Assembly: GCF_004770745.1 (NCBI RefSeq)
Contig: NZ_RQGD01000008.1
Location: 1 to 39,876 of the forward strand
Source of the DNA: Leptospira ognonensis
Lineage (GTDB): Bacteria > Spirochaetota > Leptospiria > Leptospirales > Leptospiraceae
Reading direction: 5' to 3'
Length of the DNA stretch: 39,876 nt
Part shown: positions 8,562-16,322 of the stretch, piece by piece
How the letters are laid out: the number at the start of each line of letters is the position of its first letter
Numbering within the stretch: the stretch's first letter is position 1
Translations under genes and position numbers: made by a program
Notes under the pieces: model-generated
Told to the model about the DNA's origin: nothing
The model's input: only the letters and a program-made list of their open reading frames with translations
The model's database searches: none

Positions 8562-8603
8562 ATTATATTCTTTATACAAAGAATTTGCATTGATCTAGAT
8601 CAA
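8562..8603 (-). promoter_or_regulatory. norC promoter with perfect Fnr/DNR box
   Basis: TTGATCTAGATCAA at 8590-8603 is a perfect TTGAT-N4-ATCAA palindrome. On the minus strand a perfect -10 TATAAT (8567-8562) begins 23 bases after the box. The transcript start would be near 8555, which centres the box at -41.5. This is the classical class II activation geometry for Fnr/DNR proteins. The leader to norC would be about 22 bases and includes its ribosome site. Confidence 0.85.
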
Positions 8604-8618
8604 GATTTGTGCTAAATT
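8590..8618 (+). promoter_or_regulatory. Candidate promoter of the Crp/Fnr gene, overlapping the norC box
   Basis: On the plus strand TTGATC (8590-8595) can serve as a -35 with a 17-base spacer to TAAATT (8613-8618). The -35 is the left half of the Fnr-type palindrome, so bound regulator would block this promoter while activating norC. The predicted start falls at the ATG itself (8625), giving a leaderless mRNA. The hexamers are imperfect, so confidence is moderate. Confidence 0.45.
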
Positions 8619-8624
8619 AGACAA

Positions 8625-9275
8625 ATGATTCAAAAAAACACCAAAACGATTCTTTTTGATTCGATTTCAGACTTAGATATTAGAAAACACTTCCAAGGAG
8701 CCAAACTTACCTCATTTAGCAAAGGTGAGTTCCTATTTCAAGAAGGCGATGTTCCAGAATATTTTGATCTTCTAATAGAAGGACATTTGCAATTATTCAA
8801 ATATGATACCAATTCCAATGAGGCGACGATTGCATTTTTTTCACCTGTTTCCCTTGTCGCCGAGCTTGCCAGCCTTTGTAATTTCAAATATCCGGCTTCT
8901 GCAAGATTTAGTGCCGATGGAAAGGTAGCTAGACTTCCCATTTCTTCTTTAAAAGATTTAATCAATCATGATATCAAGCTGAATCACTATTTGATTCAAT
9001 GTTTACTTGAAAAATTACAAACTCTCAATCTAACTTTAAATCGTGGTTTGACAATGGATACTATGGAGCGTGTTGCTCATTTTTTTTATTATATGCCCGC
9101 TGACTTTCCCGATTTGAAACACAACCAAATCGCTTCCATGCTCTTTATAAGAGCAGAAACATTTTCTCGGGCACTCAAGGAGCTGAAAGATGCAGGCATC
9201 CTTGAGGTAAATAAAGGTCAGATCGAAGTCTTAAATCGAGATGGGTTGAAACGGTTTATTAAAGTTTTAGACTAA
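8625..9275 (+). CDS. Crp/Fnr-family regulator, DNR/NNR-like
   Basis: This 216-residue protein is the likely NO-responsive regulator of the nor, nnrS and nos genes around it. Residues about 20-120 form a cyclic-nucleotide-binding fold (FSKGEFLFQEGDVPEYFDLLIEGHLQLF), 120-150 the dimer helix, and 160-216 the winged helix. The recognition helix contains E178-T-F-S181-R182, the E-x-x-S-R pattern that reads TTGAT in Fnr. It has only two cysteines (C85, C126) and no N-terminal cluster, so it is not an oxygen-sensing 4Fe-4S Fnr. Haem-based NO sensing as in DNR is possible but not visible. It is divergent from norC, and its stop overlaps the nnrS stop. Confidence 0.9.
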   Translation: MIQKNTKTILFDSISDLDIRKHFQGAKLTSFSKGEFLFQEGDVPEYFDLLIEGHLQLFKYDTNSNEATIAFFSPVSLVAELASLCNFKYPASARFSADGKVARLPISSLKDLINHDIKLNHYLIQCLLEKLQTLNLTLNRGLTMDTMERVAHFFYYMPADFPDLKHNQIASMLFIRAETFSRALKELKDAGILEVNKGQIEVLNRDGLKRFIKVLD

Positions 9276-10459
9276 CCAAGTTTTCCATCCAATCTCGGCG
9301 AAATGAGTATTTTAATATATTGGCAGACAAATAAACCAAAGGCGATGATCCAAAAAATGCCAGCGATCAGATAGGATTCCTTGTAAATGGAAAAAAGAGG
9401 CAAACCCACTCTGATGATTACAGCTGCATTTAGCAAATAGTATGCGAAATGAGTCCATTTTGAGGCTATGATCTGTCTAGCTGTGTGTCCCAAGGAAACG
9501 CGCGTGACCATCCCATAGATAAAAGTACTCAGGCCACCAACAGTAAAAAGGTGATAAGCAGAAGATGCTGGGATGACATTCAAACGAAACAAAGCAAAGA
9601 AAATAAAGCCCAATGCCAACCAGAAATAGGATATGTGCAAGATAAATAAGATGGGAATTCGAATCGCCTTAAGTGATTCCCACTTTGACAGTCGATATAC
9701 ATTCAAGTAACCAAGCAATAATGCAAGAATGGCAGAACCAAATCGTGCCATTTCTAACCAATAGACGATTAATTCGAAAGCAAGAAAAATGAAAAATAAA
9801 GGATGGATCAGCCTTTCCACCAACCTATGGTTTGCTGGTGATGCTTCCCGAATTGCGGCAGACGTAAAAAATGGTAGAATCCTACCAGCGATGATCATTA
9901 CAAACAAAACTAAGATAAAGATAGCAAGATGAACATAGTGCAATGTAGACTCCATCGGAATTACGTGGAAACTTGCAAATCCAGCTAACAGATGACATAG
10001 AAAAAATAAAAAATATCCGTAAGAAATGATACGATTTCGCTCCTGCCCTTTTGCATGGAATGCGATCACTAAAAGATAAAGAATGATTAGATCTAAAGTG
10101 ATATCCAATCCAAACGAAAATGCGGCCAGGATTTGTTGATTTAAAAAGGCAAACCTACCAAGAATCCAAAGTAGAGTGATTGAAAGAAGTGATGTGCCTT
10201 TCAGTAGCGTCTTGCCAGTCCAGCTTTGTCCCGCAGTGAAGAGAAAACCAATCAAAATGGCACGCAAAAAACCAAAGACCATTTCATATCCATGCCAATC
10301 GATTGCAGATCCTTTAAAAGGAGAAGGCATCCAGCCAAATAAAATAGATAACCATGCAACCATGGCAAGAAAGGCATACATCGTCCCCAACAAGAAAAAG
10401 GGACGAAATGCGGTCATCCAGATGGTCGCACTAGGTTTTAGATTGATAAGCATAGTCAT
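9272..10459 (-). CDS. nnrS: NnrS family haem-copper membrane protein
   Basis: NnrS proteins are polytopic membrane proteins that carry haem and copper and relieve nitrosative stress; they are usually under NO-sensing regulators. This one has 395 residues and about 12 hydrophobic helices. Family landmarks are FRPFFLLG at the N-terminus, the WHGYEMVFGF histidine motif, GFLFTAGQSWTG, and the later SYFWLALG and HLFTVGGLSTFIYGMVTRVSLGHTAR blocks. Two starts are possible: ATG 10459 or ATG 10453 (third residue). No ribosome site is evident for either. Its 3' end overlaps that of the Crp/Fnr gene by four bases, and a perfect Fnr-type box lies just upstream at 10488-10501. Confidence 0.93.
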   Translation of the reverse strand: MTMLINLKPSATIWMTAFRPFFLLGTMYAFLAMVAWLSILFGWMPSPFKGSAIDWHGYEMVFGFLRAILIGFLFTAGQSWTGKTLLKGTSLLSITLLWILGRFAFLNQQILAAFSFGLDITLDLIILYLLVIAFHAKGQERNRIISYGYFLFFLCHLLAGFASFHVIPMESTLHYVHLAIFILVLFVMIIAGRILPFFTSAAIREASPANHRLVERLIHPLFFIFLAFELIVYWLEMARFGSAILALLLGYLNVYRLSKWESLKAIRIPILFILHISYFWLALGFIFFALFRLNVIPASSAYHLFTVGGLSTFIYGMVTRVSLGHTARQIIASKWTHFAYYLLNAAVIIRVGLPLFSIYKESYLIAGIFWIIAFGLFVCQYIKILISPRLDGKLG

Positions 10460-10487
10460 ATGATCTCATATAATTGTAAGCTTGTCA

Positions 10488-10501
10488 TTGATCCGTATCA
10501 A
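10488..10501 (-). promoter_or_regulatory. Fnr/DNR box upstream of nnrS
   Basis: TTGATCCGTATCAA is a perfect TTGAT-N4-ATCAA palindrome, centred 36 bases upstream of ATG 10459. With the -10 at the spacing seen at norC, the hexamer would be GATCAT (10465-10460), a weak -10, and the transcript would begin at about 10453, the second in-frame ATG. A leaderless nnrS mRNA is therefore possible. The box is certain as a motif; the promoter details are less so. Confidence 0.75.
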
Positions 10502-10510
10502 GAATCAATT

Positions 10511-12067
10511 CTAGAACGTAAAAGTTGCAAATAGATTGATGAGCTCCCTTGTTCCCAATTGCGGACCATTCAAATTTTGATGAAATGGACGTCCGTACTC
10601 GAAACCAAAGCGAGTGCCTTGTAAAAGCCCACTTATCACAAGAAAATTCACACCAAACAAAAGATCACTCCTCATTCCACCTTGCCGAAAAGGATCATTT
10701 TGGGGATCCATTTTTGGATCCAAACTTGCATCTAATCCTTGTAAATTGAGCCAACGTTGTTTCGCAACTCTAACCGAAAGCGATACTGTCTCATGTATTA
10801 AGTAAGAGACCCAACCTGATATCTCATAACGATTTCCATATCTATAATTGTTCTCATTTTTCCCTACACGAAGACTCGCCTGCGTTTGAGCACCCCAGGA
10901 AATTCGATTTATACTTCCTTTATATGAAGCCTGAGGTAACAGACTATATGTTCCTACACCTGGTTGCATATTATACGGAACTTTTTGTTTACCCATCATT
11001 GGCATATTATCTCTTTCGTCAATAGAACCCGTTGGCAAAGAGACTCCTAGGCCAGTAAAGAAATTATGTTGTTCGGATTTGATCAATCGATAGGCAGTGC
11101 TAAAGCTTACATCTCCAATGCCTGCCGAACTCATCGGAGCTCGATCAAAATTGCTAGATAACATTGTCATTTTATTAGTAACCGAAGGCACCATAAACAT
11201 GATCATCCATCTATCTGAGATTGATGTCATGGCACTAATCATATTCATTTCCATCACCATTTGTGTAGGAACCGACATATAATTATAAATATTTGGAGTG
11301 AGTATCGGAATCGTAGTCGAAATCGGAGAATTCGTGATCAAACTGCCAGAAGGCATCTGTACTGTCGGATCTGAATAAGGAAAGTACAAGGTAGCCAAGT
11401 CACTCTGTCCTTCTTTTCCAGATTGCAATCCCCACATTTTCATGCCCATATAACGGTAGTCGATCATCCACTTGCCCGGCTCATGGATGTGAGGATTCAT
11501 GAGCCCCGCAGGTGCCAGCATATCTGCTCGGTTGTGGTTCTCATGTCCAACGTGTTCGGCATGGTCATGCTCCGAATCTGTATCCGTCTCTTCAATGGCA
11601 TTCTTATCCTGGGTTGGTGACTGGGGAATTGATTTAGAAATTGAATCCCGATTTGGCTGAGACGACTCCACTGGAATATTGATCAAAAGGTCACTTCCAT
11701 CCGAGAAAACCAATCGAAACGGGATGCTACTTTTCAATGAGAGAGGAGACTTTATCCCAAAAAGCATGATGTGATAGCCTTTGGGTGTGAGATGCACATA
11801 ACTATTCTTAGCAATCGAAATTTCTAAAACAGGCACCATTTTAGTCCCAGAATCGGTAGGTTTCATCGTAAAGAGCTCAACTCGTTCGGCAACGTTAGAC
11901 GTAACTTGCACTAATTTTTTTTCCGTGTTCGATGCATTCTTAATTGTGAAATAAACCATTGAATTTGATGAAGACGTAAATTTTACATATGCATTTTCTA
12001 GTTTGATATCATTTGCAAAAATTGTAGATTGAATTAAAAAAAGAACTATAAGTGTGATGCGTTTCAT
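10511..12067 (-). CDS. PCuAC copper-chaperone domain fused to an outer-membrane beta-barrel
   Basis: This 518-residue protein appears bipartite. After a Sec signal (residues 1-18, cut near IFA-ND), residues 20-134 form a PCuAC (DUF461) domain. Its copper motif H-x10-M-x21-H-x-M is present as F66, M77, H99 and M101, so the first ligand is Phe, although M68 lies close by. A linker follows with five histidines and several acids (H167-H178). From about residue 183 there is a Met-rich, strand-rich domain (LAPAGLMNPHIHEPGKWMIDY, YMGMKMWG) that ends in aromatic Phe (FATFTF), typical of an outer-membrane barrel. A role in copper handling for NosZ is inferred. ATG 12067 has AGGAGA upstream, right behind a terminator. 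Confidence 0.8.
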   Translation of the reverse strand: MKRITLIVLFLIQSTIFANDIKLENAYVKFTSSSNSMVYFTIKNASNTEKKLVQVTSNVAERVELFTMKPTDSGTKMVPVLEISIAKNSYVHLTPKGYHIMLFGIKSPLSLKSSIPFRLVFSDGSDLLINIPVESSQPNRDSISKSIPQSPTQDKNAIEETDTDSEHDHAEHVGHENHNRADMLAPAGLMNPHIHEPGKWMIDYRYMGMKMWGLQSGKEGQSDLATLYFPYSDPTVQMPSGSLITNSPISTTIPILTPNIYNYMSVPTQMVMEMNMISAMTSISDRWMIMFMVPSVTNKMTMLSSNFDRAPMSSAGIGDVSFSTAYRLIKSEQHNFFTGLGVSLPTGSIDERDNMPMMGKQKVPYNMQPGVGTYSLLPQASYKGSINRISWGAQTQASLRVGKNENNYRYGNRYEISGWVSYLIHETVSLSVRVAKQRWLNLQGLDASLDPKMDPQNDPFRQGGMRSDLLFGVNFLVISGLLQGTRFGFEYGRPFHQNLNGPQLGTRELINLFATFTF

Positions 12068-12082
12068 TTGTCTCCTGGAATC

Positions 12083-12121
12083 AAAAAAAAATCACGCTGG
12101 CTTCAAAATCCACCAGCATGA
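12083..12121 (-). terminator. Intrinsic terminator directly before the PCuAC-fusion gene
   Basis: On the minus strand the arm at 12121-12113 (TCATGCTGG) pairs with the arm at 12100-12092 (CCAGCGTGA) over nine bases with one G-T wobble, around a 12-base loop. It runs straight into nine T residues (12091-12083). It would end transcripts of the lipoprotein gene that stops at 12141. It lies only 15 bases before the start of the downstream gene at 12067, so that gene depends on read-through or on a promoter upstream of the hairpin. Confidence 0.75.
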
Positions 12122-12140
12122 CAAATATTGGCTATGAAAT

Positions 12141-12935
12141 TTACATCTCAGTGTTTGATACGATAGATCCTATCGTAAAAGAAGTGATGGTCACGCCGTT
12201 AAAGACAAAACCCAATCGATTGCCATTAGAATAAGTTGGCACCATCATCATTTGCATGATCGGGTAGAAGGACATTGATCCTCTTTCGGTTTCCGTCAGT
12301 TCGGCACAAGGCTTGTTGAATCCGTTGAGAAAACGTGATCCGTTAGGTGTTGACTGAAAATCCAAACAATAAGTATAGCTTGTTCCTGCAACAGGAATCG
12401 GAGCAGAAACGGATCCGCCCTTTGAAGTGTTAGCAAAGGTACCAGAAGTGTTCTTGTATTGAATCTGAACTCCCGTTGCAATCCGATATGTCGGTCCATC
12501 TAACGGATTTCCCGTTCCATATGCGATGACATCAAGAGAGCTTGATTGTGTATTGAGGACAAATGTCACTTCGACATTTGTTCCCCCTTTGCTCGTCGAA
12601 AGCATCACATCTTTTGTCGTAGATAGGAGAGAGGAACTGCTGGTTCCGACTGCTCCCTTTGTGACGTAGGTCTGACTTAATTCCAGAGATGTAAATCCCG
12701 CACCTTCACAGGTAGAGATGGAATACTTAGTTCTCGCCCTACTTTCTACTTGAGTGAGATTGCTGTTAATCGCCGGTGCACTAGTAACAGCACACCCAGC
12801 GTTGCTACTTCCGGCCACGAGGAGTGAAACGATACTTGATGAGTTGTTATTGTCACTACTTTTTGCCATACTGCAATTGTTAGCGGCAAATGCGATTAGA
12901 AGGAAGAGAGAGATAATAAATTTTTTATGTAACAC
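12141..12935 (-). CDS. Lipoprotein of unknown function in the Fnr-box operon
   Basis: This 264-residue protein has a signal peptide ending in a spirochaete-like lipobox (FAANNC, lipid Cys 21), then a Ser/Asn-rich spacer and a strand-rich domain with several cysteines that could form disulfides. A Met cluster (YPIMQMMMVP) near residue 228 might bind copper. I do not recognise the family. GTG 12935 is preceded by GAGGA (12946-12942) at good spacing. It follows the Cys/His-rich gene after 113 bases and ends at a strong terminator, so the two probably form one transcript from the Fnr-type box at 13510. A copper or envelope role is only a guess from context. Confidence 0.75.
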   Translation of the reverse strand: MLHKKFIISLFLLIAFAANNCSMAKSSDNNNSSSIVSLLVAGSSNAGCAVTSAPAINSNLTQVESRARTKYSISTCEGAGFTSLELSQTYVTKGAVGTSSSSLLSTTKDVMLSTSKGGTNVEVTFVLNTQSSSLDVIAYGTGNPLDGPTYRIATGVQIQYKNTSGTFANTSKGGSVSAPIPVAGTSYTYCLDFQSTPNGSRFLNGFNKPCAELTETERGSMSFYPIMQMMMVPTYSNGNRLGFVFNGVTITSFTIGSIVSNTEM

Positions 12936-13048
12936 AAGAAATCCTCAATTTTATATTCAAGGGAATGCTATTAAATCGTTTATAGACAATGCATCCCCAA
13001 ATAGGTTCGTTTACGATTCCTTACTGAAGGAAAATCGCATGGAAAAAA

Positions 13049-13468
13049 CTAAGAGAGAAGAGTTTGTCTCGGTGGTTTGAATGGTAGATGAGAAAAGCCA
13101 ATGGCAAGTTGGAAATTACTTTCAGACAGAAAATTTGTCTCCGACTTTTTTGGATAGATGGCAATGTTACTTTCACTTAAATAGTTTGGATTTAGTGATT
13201 GCGAGTGCACGATTTTATTCGCAGATTTTTTCTTTGCACAACCACACTGGTGAGCCGCACCATGCCCTTTCGCGAGCTTGCATGTGGAACGTTTTGTACT
13301 CACCGATGCAACATCCGTATGCACTTCTTCCTTTGAAGAATGATTGCAATGGCAAACCATAGAAAGATTATACAAAGATTGCGCAAAGATACCTGATTCC
13401 AAAAATAATACTTTATTTATAAATGGAAGCAGAAGTAAAAGTGATAATATTTGTAACCATCTCTTCAT
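13049..13468 (-). CDS. Small secreted Cys/His-rich protein, possible metal-binding
   Basis: This 139-residue protein begins with a strong signal sequence (MKRWLQILSLLLLLPFINKV, cut likely near residue 30). Residues 39-77 then hold five Cys and five His: C39-H-C41-N-H43, H50, C63, H69, H73, C75-G-C77. The rest is polar without repeats. The spacing suggests metal (copper or zinc) binding or disulfides in the periplasm. I recognise no family. It is the first gene behind a near-perfect Fnr-type box with an exactly spaced -10 (13483-13523), so it is probably made with the denitrification enzymes. ATG 13468 has no strong ribosome site. Confidence 0.75.
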   Translation of the reverse strand: MKRWLQILSLLLLLPFINKVLFLESGIFAQSLYNLSMVCHCNHSSKEEVHTDVASVSTKRSTCKLAKGHGAAHQCGCAKKKSANKIVHSQSLNPNYLSESNIAIYPKKSETNFLSESNFQLAIGFSHLPFKPPRQTLLS

Positions 13469-13482
13469 TGGAATTTTCTATC

Positions 13483-13523
13483 ATGATAACAAAAGATATT
13501 AGAATTACCATGATCCAGATCAA
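13483..13523 (-). promoter_or_regulatory. Fnr/DNR-type promoter of the Cys/His-rich gene
   Basis: ATGATCCAGATCAA (13510-13523) matches TTGAT-N4-ATCAA at 9 of 10 fixed positions. On the minus strand TATCAT (13488-13483) begins 23 bases after the box, exactly the spacing found at norC. The transcript start would be near 13476, with a very short leader to ATG 13468. Confidence 0.7.
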
Positions 13524-13558
13524 GTCCTGAACCATTTTTTATTATGAATCGATATTTC

Positions 13559-14344
13559 TTAGAAATTTCTTTTCAAAAATCGCCTATAAGAAAGCAATAG
13601 AGGGATAAATATCCATAATGATAAAAATAAGGTTGTGATGATCACAATTCCAGCTAATCCAAGTTGCTTTAGGAGAAGTGCACCGGAAAAACCAAGCAAG
13701 GCAGAAGAACTAGTTTGTAAAATCAATAGGATGCGAATTAGATCAATGGGATTTAAGAGTATGATCGCAAGTGAAGGAATTTCGATTGGATAATCTCCTA
13801 GATACACGCTCAATATAAAAACCAAAGAATCAAAGAAAATAAAAAAATACAACCAAACAAGCAATGAAACGGTAAGCACGAGTTCCCCGCGTCTAGTAAA
13901 TGACGCAGTCAAGAATGCTAACGCTACAAAGATGGCAGTTAAAAATATTCCAAAGATAAGCAACTCAAAAAAAAGCAAAAGATACTTGGGGTCGCGAAAG
14001 AATAAAAAGATACCTGGAATGCCCAAACCAAAGATCAAACCCATCGAAAGTGAAACGATAATACCTAAGTATTTTCCAAAGAAAAGGTCGCTTCGACTTA
14101 CCGATTTTGAAAGTAAAACCTCCGCAAACGGCATTGATTCTAAAAACGACATCCCAGAAAATGTGATCGAAAAGAGAGGAATTACAATCAGAGTCAGATT
14201 CATCGTGCTCACAAGCAAACGAATTCCATTTTGGTCTCCGAAAAAACTCAAGATCAACATGACTAGAACAAGAACAGCCGAATAGACAAACATCCATCTA
14301 CTTCGGATATTTTCCTTAATTTCAAATAATAAAATTTCTTTCAT
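13559..14344 (-). CDS. nosY: NosY, ABC-transporter membrane subunit for NosZ maturation
   Basis: NosY is the permease of the NosDFY complex, which helps assemble the copper-sulfide CuZ centre of N2O reductase. This 261-residue protein has about six hydrophobic segments; a cytoplasmic N-terminus (KEILLFEIKENIRSRWMF) typical of ABC-2-type permeases precedes the first. Its start overlaps the nosF stop by four bases, so translation is coupled. It is the last gene of the nos operon. No clear terminator is seen before the next promoter at 13510. Family and gene order make the call firm. Confidence 0.9.
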   Translation of the reverse strand: MKEILLFEIKENIRSRWMFVYSAVLVLVMLILSFFGDQNGIRLLVSTMNLTLIVIPLFSITFSGMSFLESMPFAEVLLSKSVSRSDLFFGKYLGIIVSLSMGLIFGLGIPGIFLFFRDPKYLLLFFELLIFGIFLTAIFVALAFLTASFTRRGELVLTVSLLVWLYFFIFFDSLVFILSVYLGDYPIEIPSLAIILLNPIDLIRILLILQTSSSALLGFSGALLLKQLGLAGIVIITTLFLSLWIFIPLLLSYRRFLKRNF

Positions 14345-15048
14345 TTCTTTGTTTTGTATTCCTCATTCCAGAAATTCATCAATGCTTGATCCAAATTGAC
14401 CATCTTGCTCTGTTTTAAGAATTCATCTGGAGAAGCATCAATGAGAATCTTCCCTTCAGATAACAGTATAAAACGATCGGCCAACTCGTGCAATTCAGCC
14501 AAGATATGTGTTGAAAATATAACAAGAGCCCCTTCCTTCTTCTTCTCGAGTAAGAGCGATTTCAAAAGGTGAGAAATATATGGATCTAAACTTGCAGTCG
14601 GCTCATCGATGACATATAGATCTTTTTCAGAAGAAAAGCATTGCAAAATACTAATCTTTTGCTTGGTTCCGCCAGAAAGAGAGCCAATCTTTTTGTCCAT
14701 GTGATGGCTCAGTTCCAATACATTGAGTAGGCTTTGAAATCTTTCTTCCTCTACTGGTTCCAATTTTTTAAAGAAAGAAATCAATTCTTTCACTTTAAGA
14801 TTCAGAGGAAAACGAGGAGTCTGCGGCATATAGCCGATTGAATGCGTTTCCGCTGTTTTACCTTGAAAATGGATATTTCCAGAGATAGGCTGAACAAGCC
14901 CGAGTATGCCTTTGATAAGAGAGCTTTTTCCAGAGCCGTTCGGACCGATGATAGAAAGTATACATCCTGACTCGACGTTAAAGTTTACATCTCGCACGGC
15001 CACGGAATTAGATCCATAACTTATTGTTAGGTTTTTTACATCTATCAT
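14341..15048 (-). CDS. nosF: NosF, ABC-transporter ATPase for NosZ maturation
   Basis: NosF powers the NosDFY complex. In this 235-residue ATPase Walker A is GPNGSGKS (residues 35-42), the Q-loop lies near GYMPQTPRFP (72-81), the ABC signature is LSGGT (124-128), and Walker B is LYVIDEP (144-150) with the D-loop SLD. The switch His is in FSTHILAE. All are intact. The start overlaps the nosD stop by four bases and its own stop overlaps the nosY start in the same way, so the three genes are translationally coupled. Confidence 0.95.
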   Translation of the reverse strand: MIDVKNLTISYGSNSVAVRDVNFNVESGCILSIIGPNGSGKSSLIKGILGLVQPISGNIHFQGKTAETHSIGYMPQTPRFPLNLKVKELISFFKKLEPVEEERFQSLLNVLELSHHMDKKIGSLSGGTKQKISILQCFSSEKDLYVIDEPTASLDPYISHLLKSLLLEKKKEGALVIFSTHILAELHELADRFILLSEGKILIDASPDEFLKQSKMVNLDQALMNFWNEEYKTKK

Positions 15049-16322
15049 ATTCTTTCCTTCATGCGAGGGTGTTTATCTTCGAACTCGATCGGTGTCACAA
15101 TGGGAAATGCTTTTTCTATGCCTTGCAAAAATAGAACGACTGGTGACTCATAAAGCACCATCAAAAAAGGATACACTGCAATCCAATAGCCAAAAAAGTG
15201 AATGGTTTTATGAGGAACATCCCCTACCAGATCTTTATCTAAATCATAACCTTGGTAGCGATCCCAATAATTATTGTAAAATTCGTTGGTGGTTGACTTT
15301 GTATTCGTGCTGATATCAAAAACATTATTTTTAAAATTATTATCGATGATTGTATTGTAATCAGTGTTTCCGAGAATTTTTAATCCCCATCCATTATTAA
15401 GAAAATCATTATTTAAAAATTTTAGATTCGTAATCCCATCAGCAAAAACACCGATCGTATTTCCTTCAAATAGGTTATTGGAGAGCGTACTATCAGCAAT
15501 ATCTTTTAATAAAATTCCATTGGAACTTTCACCCCAATTTTCTATAAAAGTGTTTTCAGTCATGATGATATCCTTACTATACATCACTGCAACACCCGCA
15601 GAATTGTTATTAAATATATTTTTAGTAAAGTGATTATGGCTTGAGAACATAAAGTGCATTCCGTATCGAATATTTTCCTTCGCTTCATTGGCTTCTATTT
15701 TGAGACGTTCGGAGAATTCGAGATAAATTCCATCACGGTGTCTTTCCAAGTGATTGCCAGTGATCGTATTGTCATTAGATGACCAAAGGTGAATTCCATT
15801 GCCACCGAGAACTTCATTTTCTGCATTTCCGATGGATGAACTATTTTTGATGGCGCAATTATTTGTTTCAGAGAGATAGAATCCGTACACATTGTCTTCT
15901 AAACTCAAATTTTCAAAATGACATCCTTTGACTTTTTCGGCATACACGCCTGCAAATTCGGTAAGATCGGAGATTCCACTCCCAATAACCTTTAAGTTCT
16001 CGAGGCGTACCGAGTCGGCATATACTCCAAAAACATGTTTTTCTTTTAAACCATCAATCACCACTCCTTTCTCGCCAATGATCGAAATAGATTTTGTAAT
16101 GGGGAGAAATCCTTCTTTATAATTGGCGGATCGAATTCGAATCGTATCACCATTTTGTGCGATGGCAATGGCATTCCTAACGGATGAAATTGTACATTCT
16201 GTACATACTGAAATTGTTTTAGAGAATATTACATTGGTATAAAATAATAAGAATAAAGCCAGAATTAAGTTCTGATAGGTGAATGGTTTCAATCTGCTAT
16301 TCAAATGGCTTTGCTTCTTCAT
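15045..16322 (-). CDS. nosD: NosD, periplasmic copper-processing protein
   Basis: NosD is the periplasmic beta-helix component of NosDFY. I choose ATG 16322 (MKKQSHLNSRLKPF) because it begins a proper signal peptide (NLILALFLLFYTNVIFS); the frame extends to 16391, but the added residues do not resemble a signal and would overlap nosL by 95 bases. The mature part starts with a Cys pair (CTEC) and the family segment SVRNAIAIAQNGDTIRI, followed by many right-handed beta-helix (CASH) turns such as NGIHLWSSNDNTITGNHLER. A C-terminal hydrophobic segment (FFGYWIAVYPFLMVLY) completes the usual NosD layout. It overlaps nosL by about 26 bases. Confidence 0.93.
   Translation of the reverse strand: MKKQSHLNSRLKPFTYQNLILALFLLFYTNVIFSKTISVCTECTISSVRNAIAIAQNGDTIRIRSANYKEGFLPITKSISIIGEKGVVIDGLKEKHVFGVYADSVRLENLKVIGSGISDLTEFAGVYAEKVKGCHFENLSLEDNVYGFYLSETNNCAIKNSSSIGNAENEVLGGNGIHLWSSNDNTITGNHLERHRDGIYLEFSERLKIEANEAKENIRYGMHFMFSSHNHFTKNIFNNNSAGVAVMYSKDIIMTENTFIENWGESSNGILLKDIADSTLSNNLFEGNTIGVFADGITNLKFLNNDFLNNGWGLKILGNTDYNTIIDNNFKNNVFDISTNTKSTTNEFYNNYWDRYQGYDLDKDLVGDVPHKTIHFFGYWIAVYPFLMVLYESPVVLFLQGIEKAFPIVTPIEFEDKHPRMKERI

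Noticed and set aside
8625..9275. Oxygen-sensing Fnr with a 4Fe-4S cluster
   Set aside because: The protein has only two cysteines, C85 and C126, and no N-terminal cysteine cluster. A DNR/NNR-type regulator fits better.
13932..14285. 117-codon plus-strand open frame inside nosY
   Set aside because: It is antisense to a clear NosY membrane protein, and its Lys-rich translation is typical of an antisense shadow.
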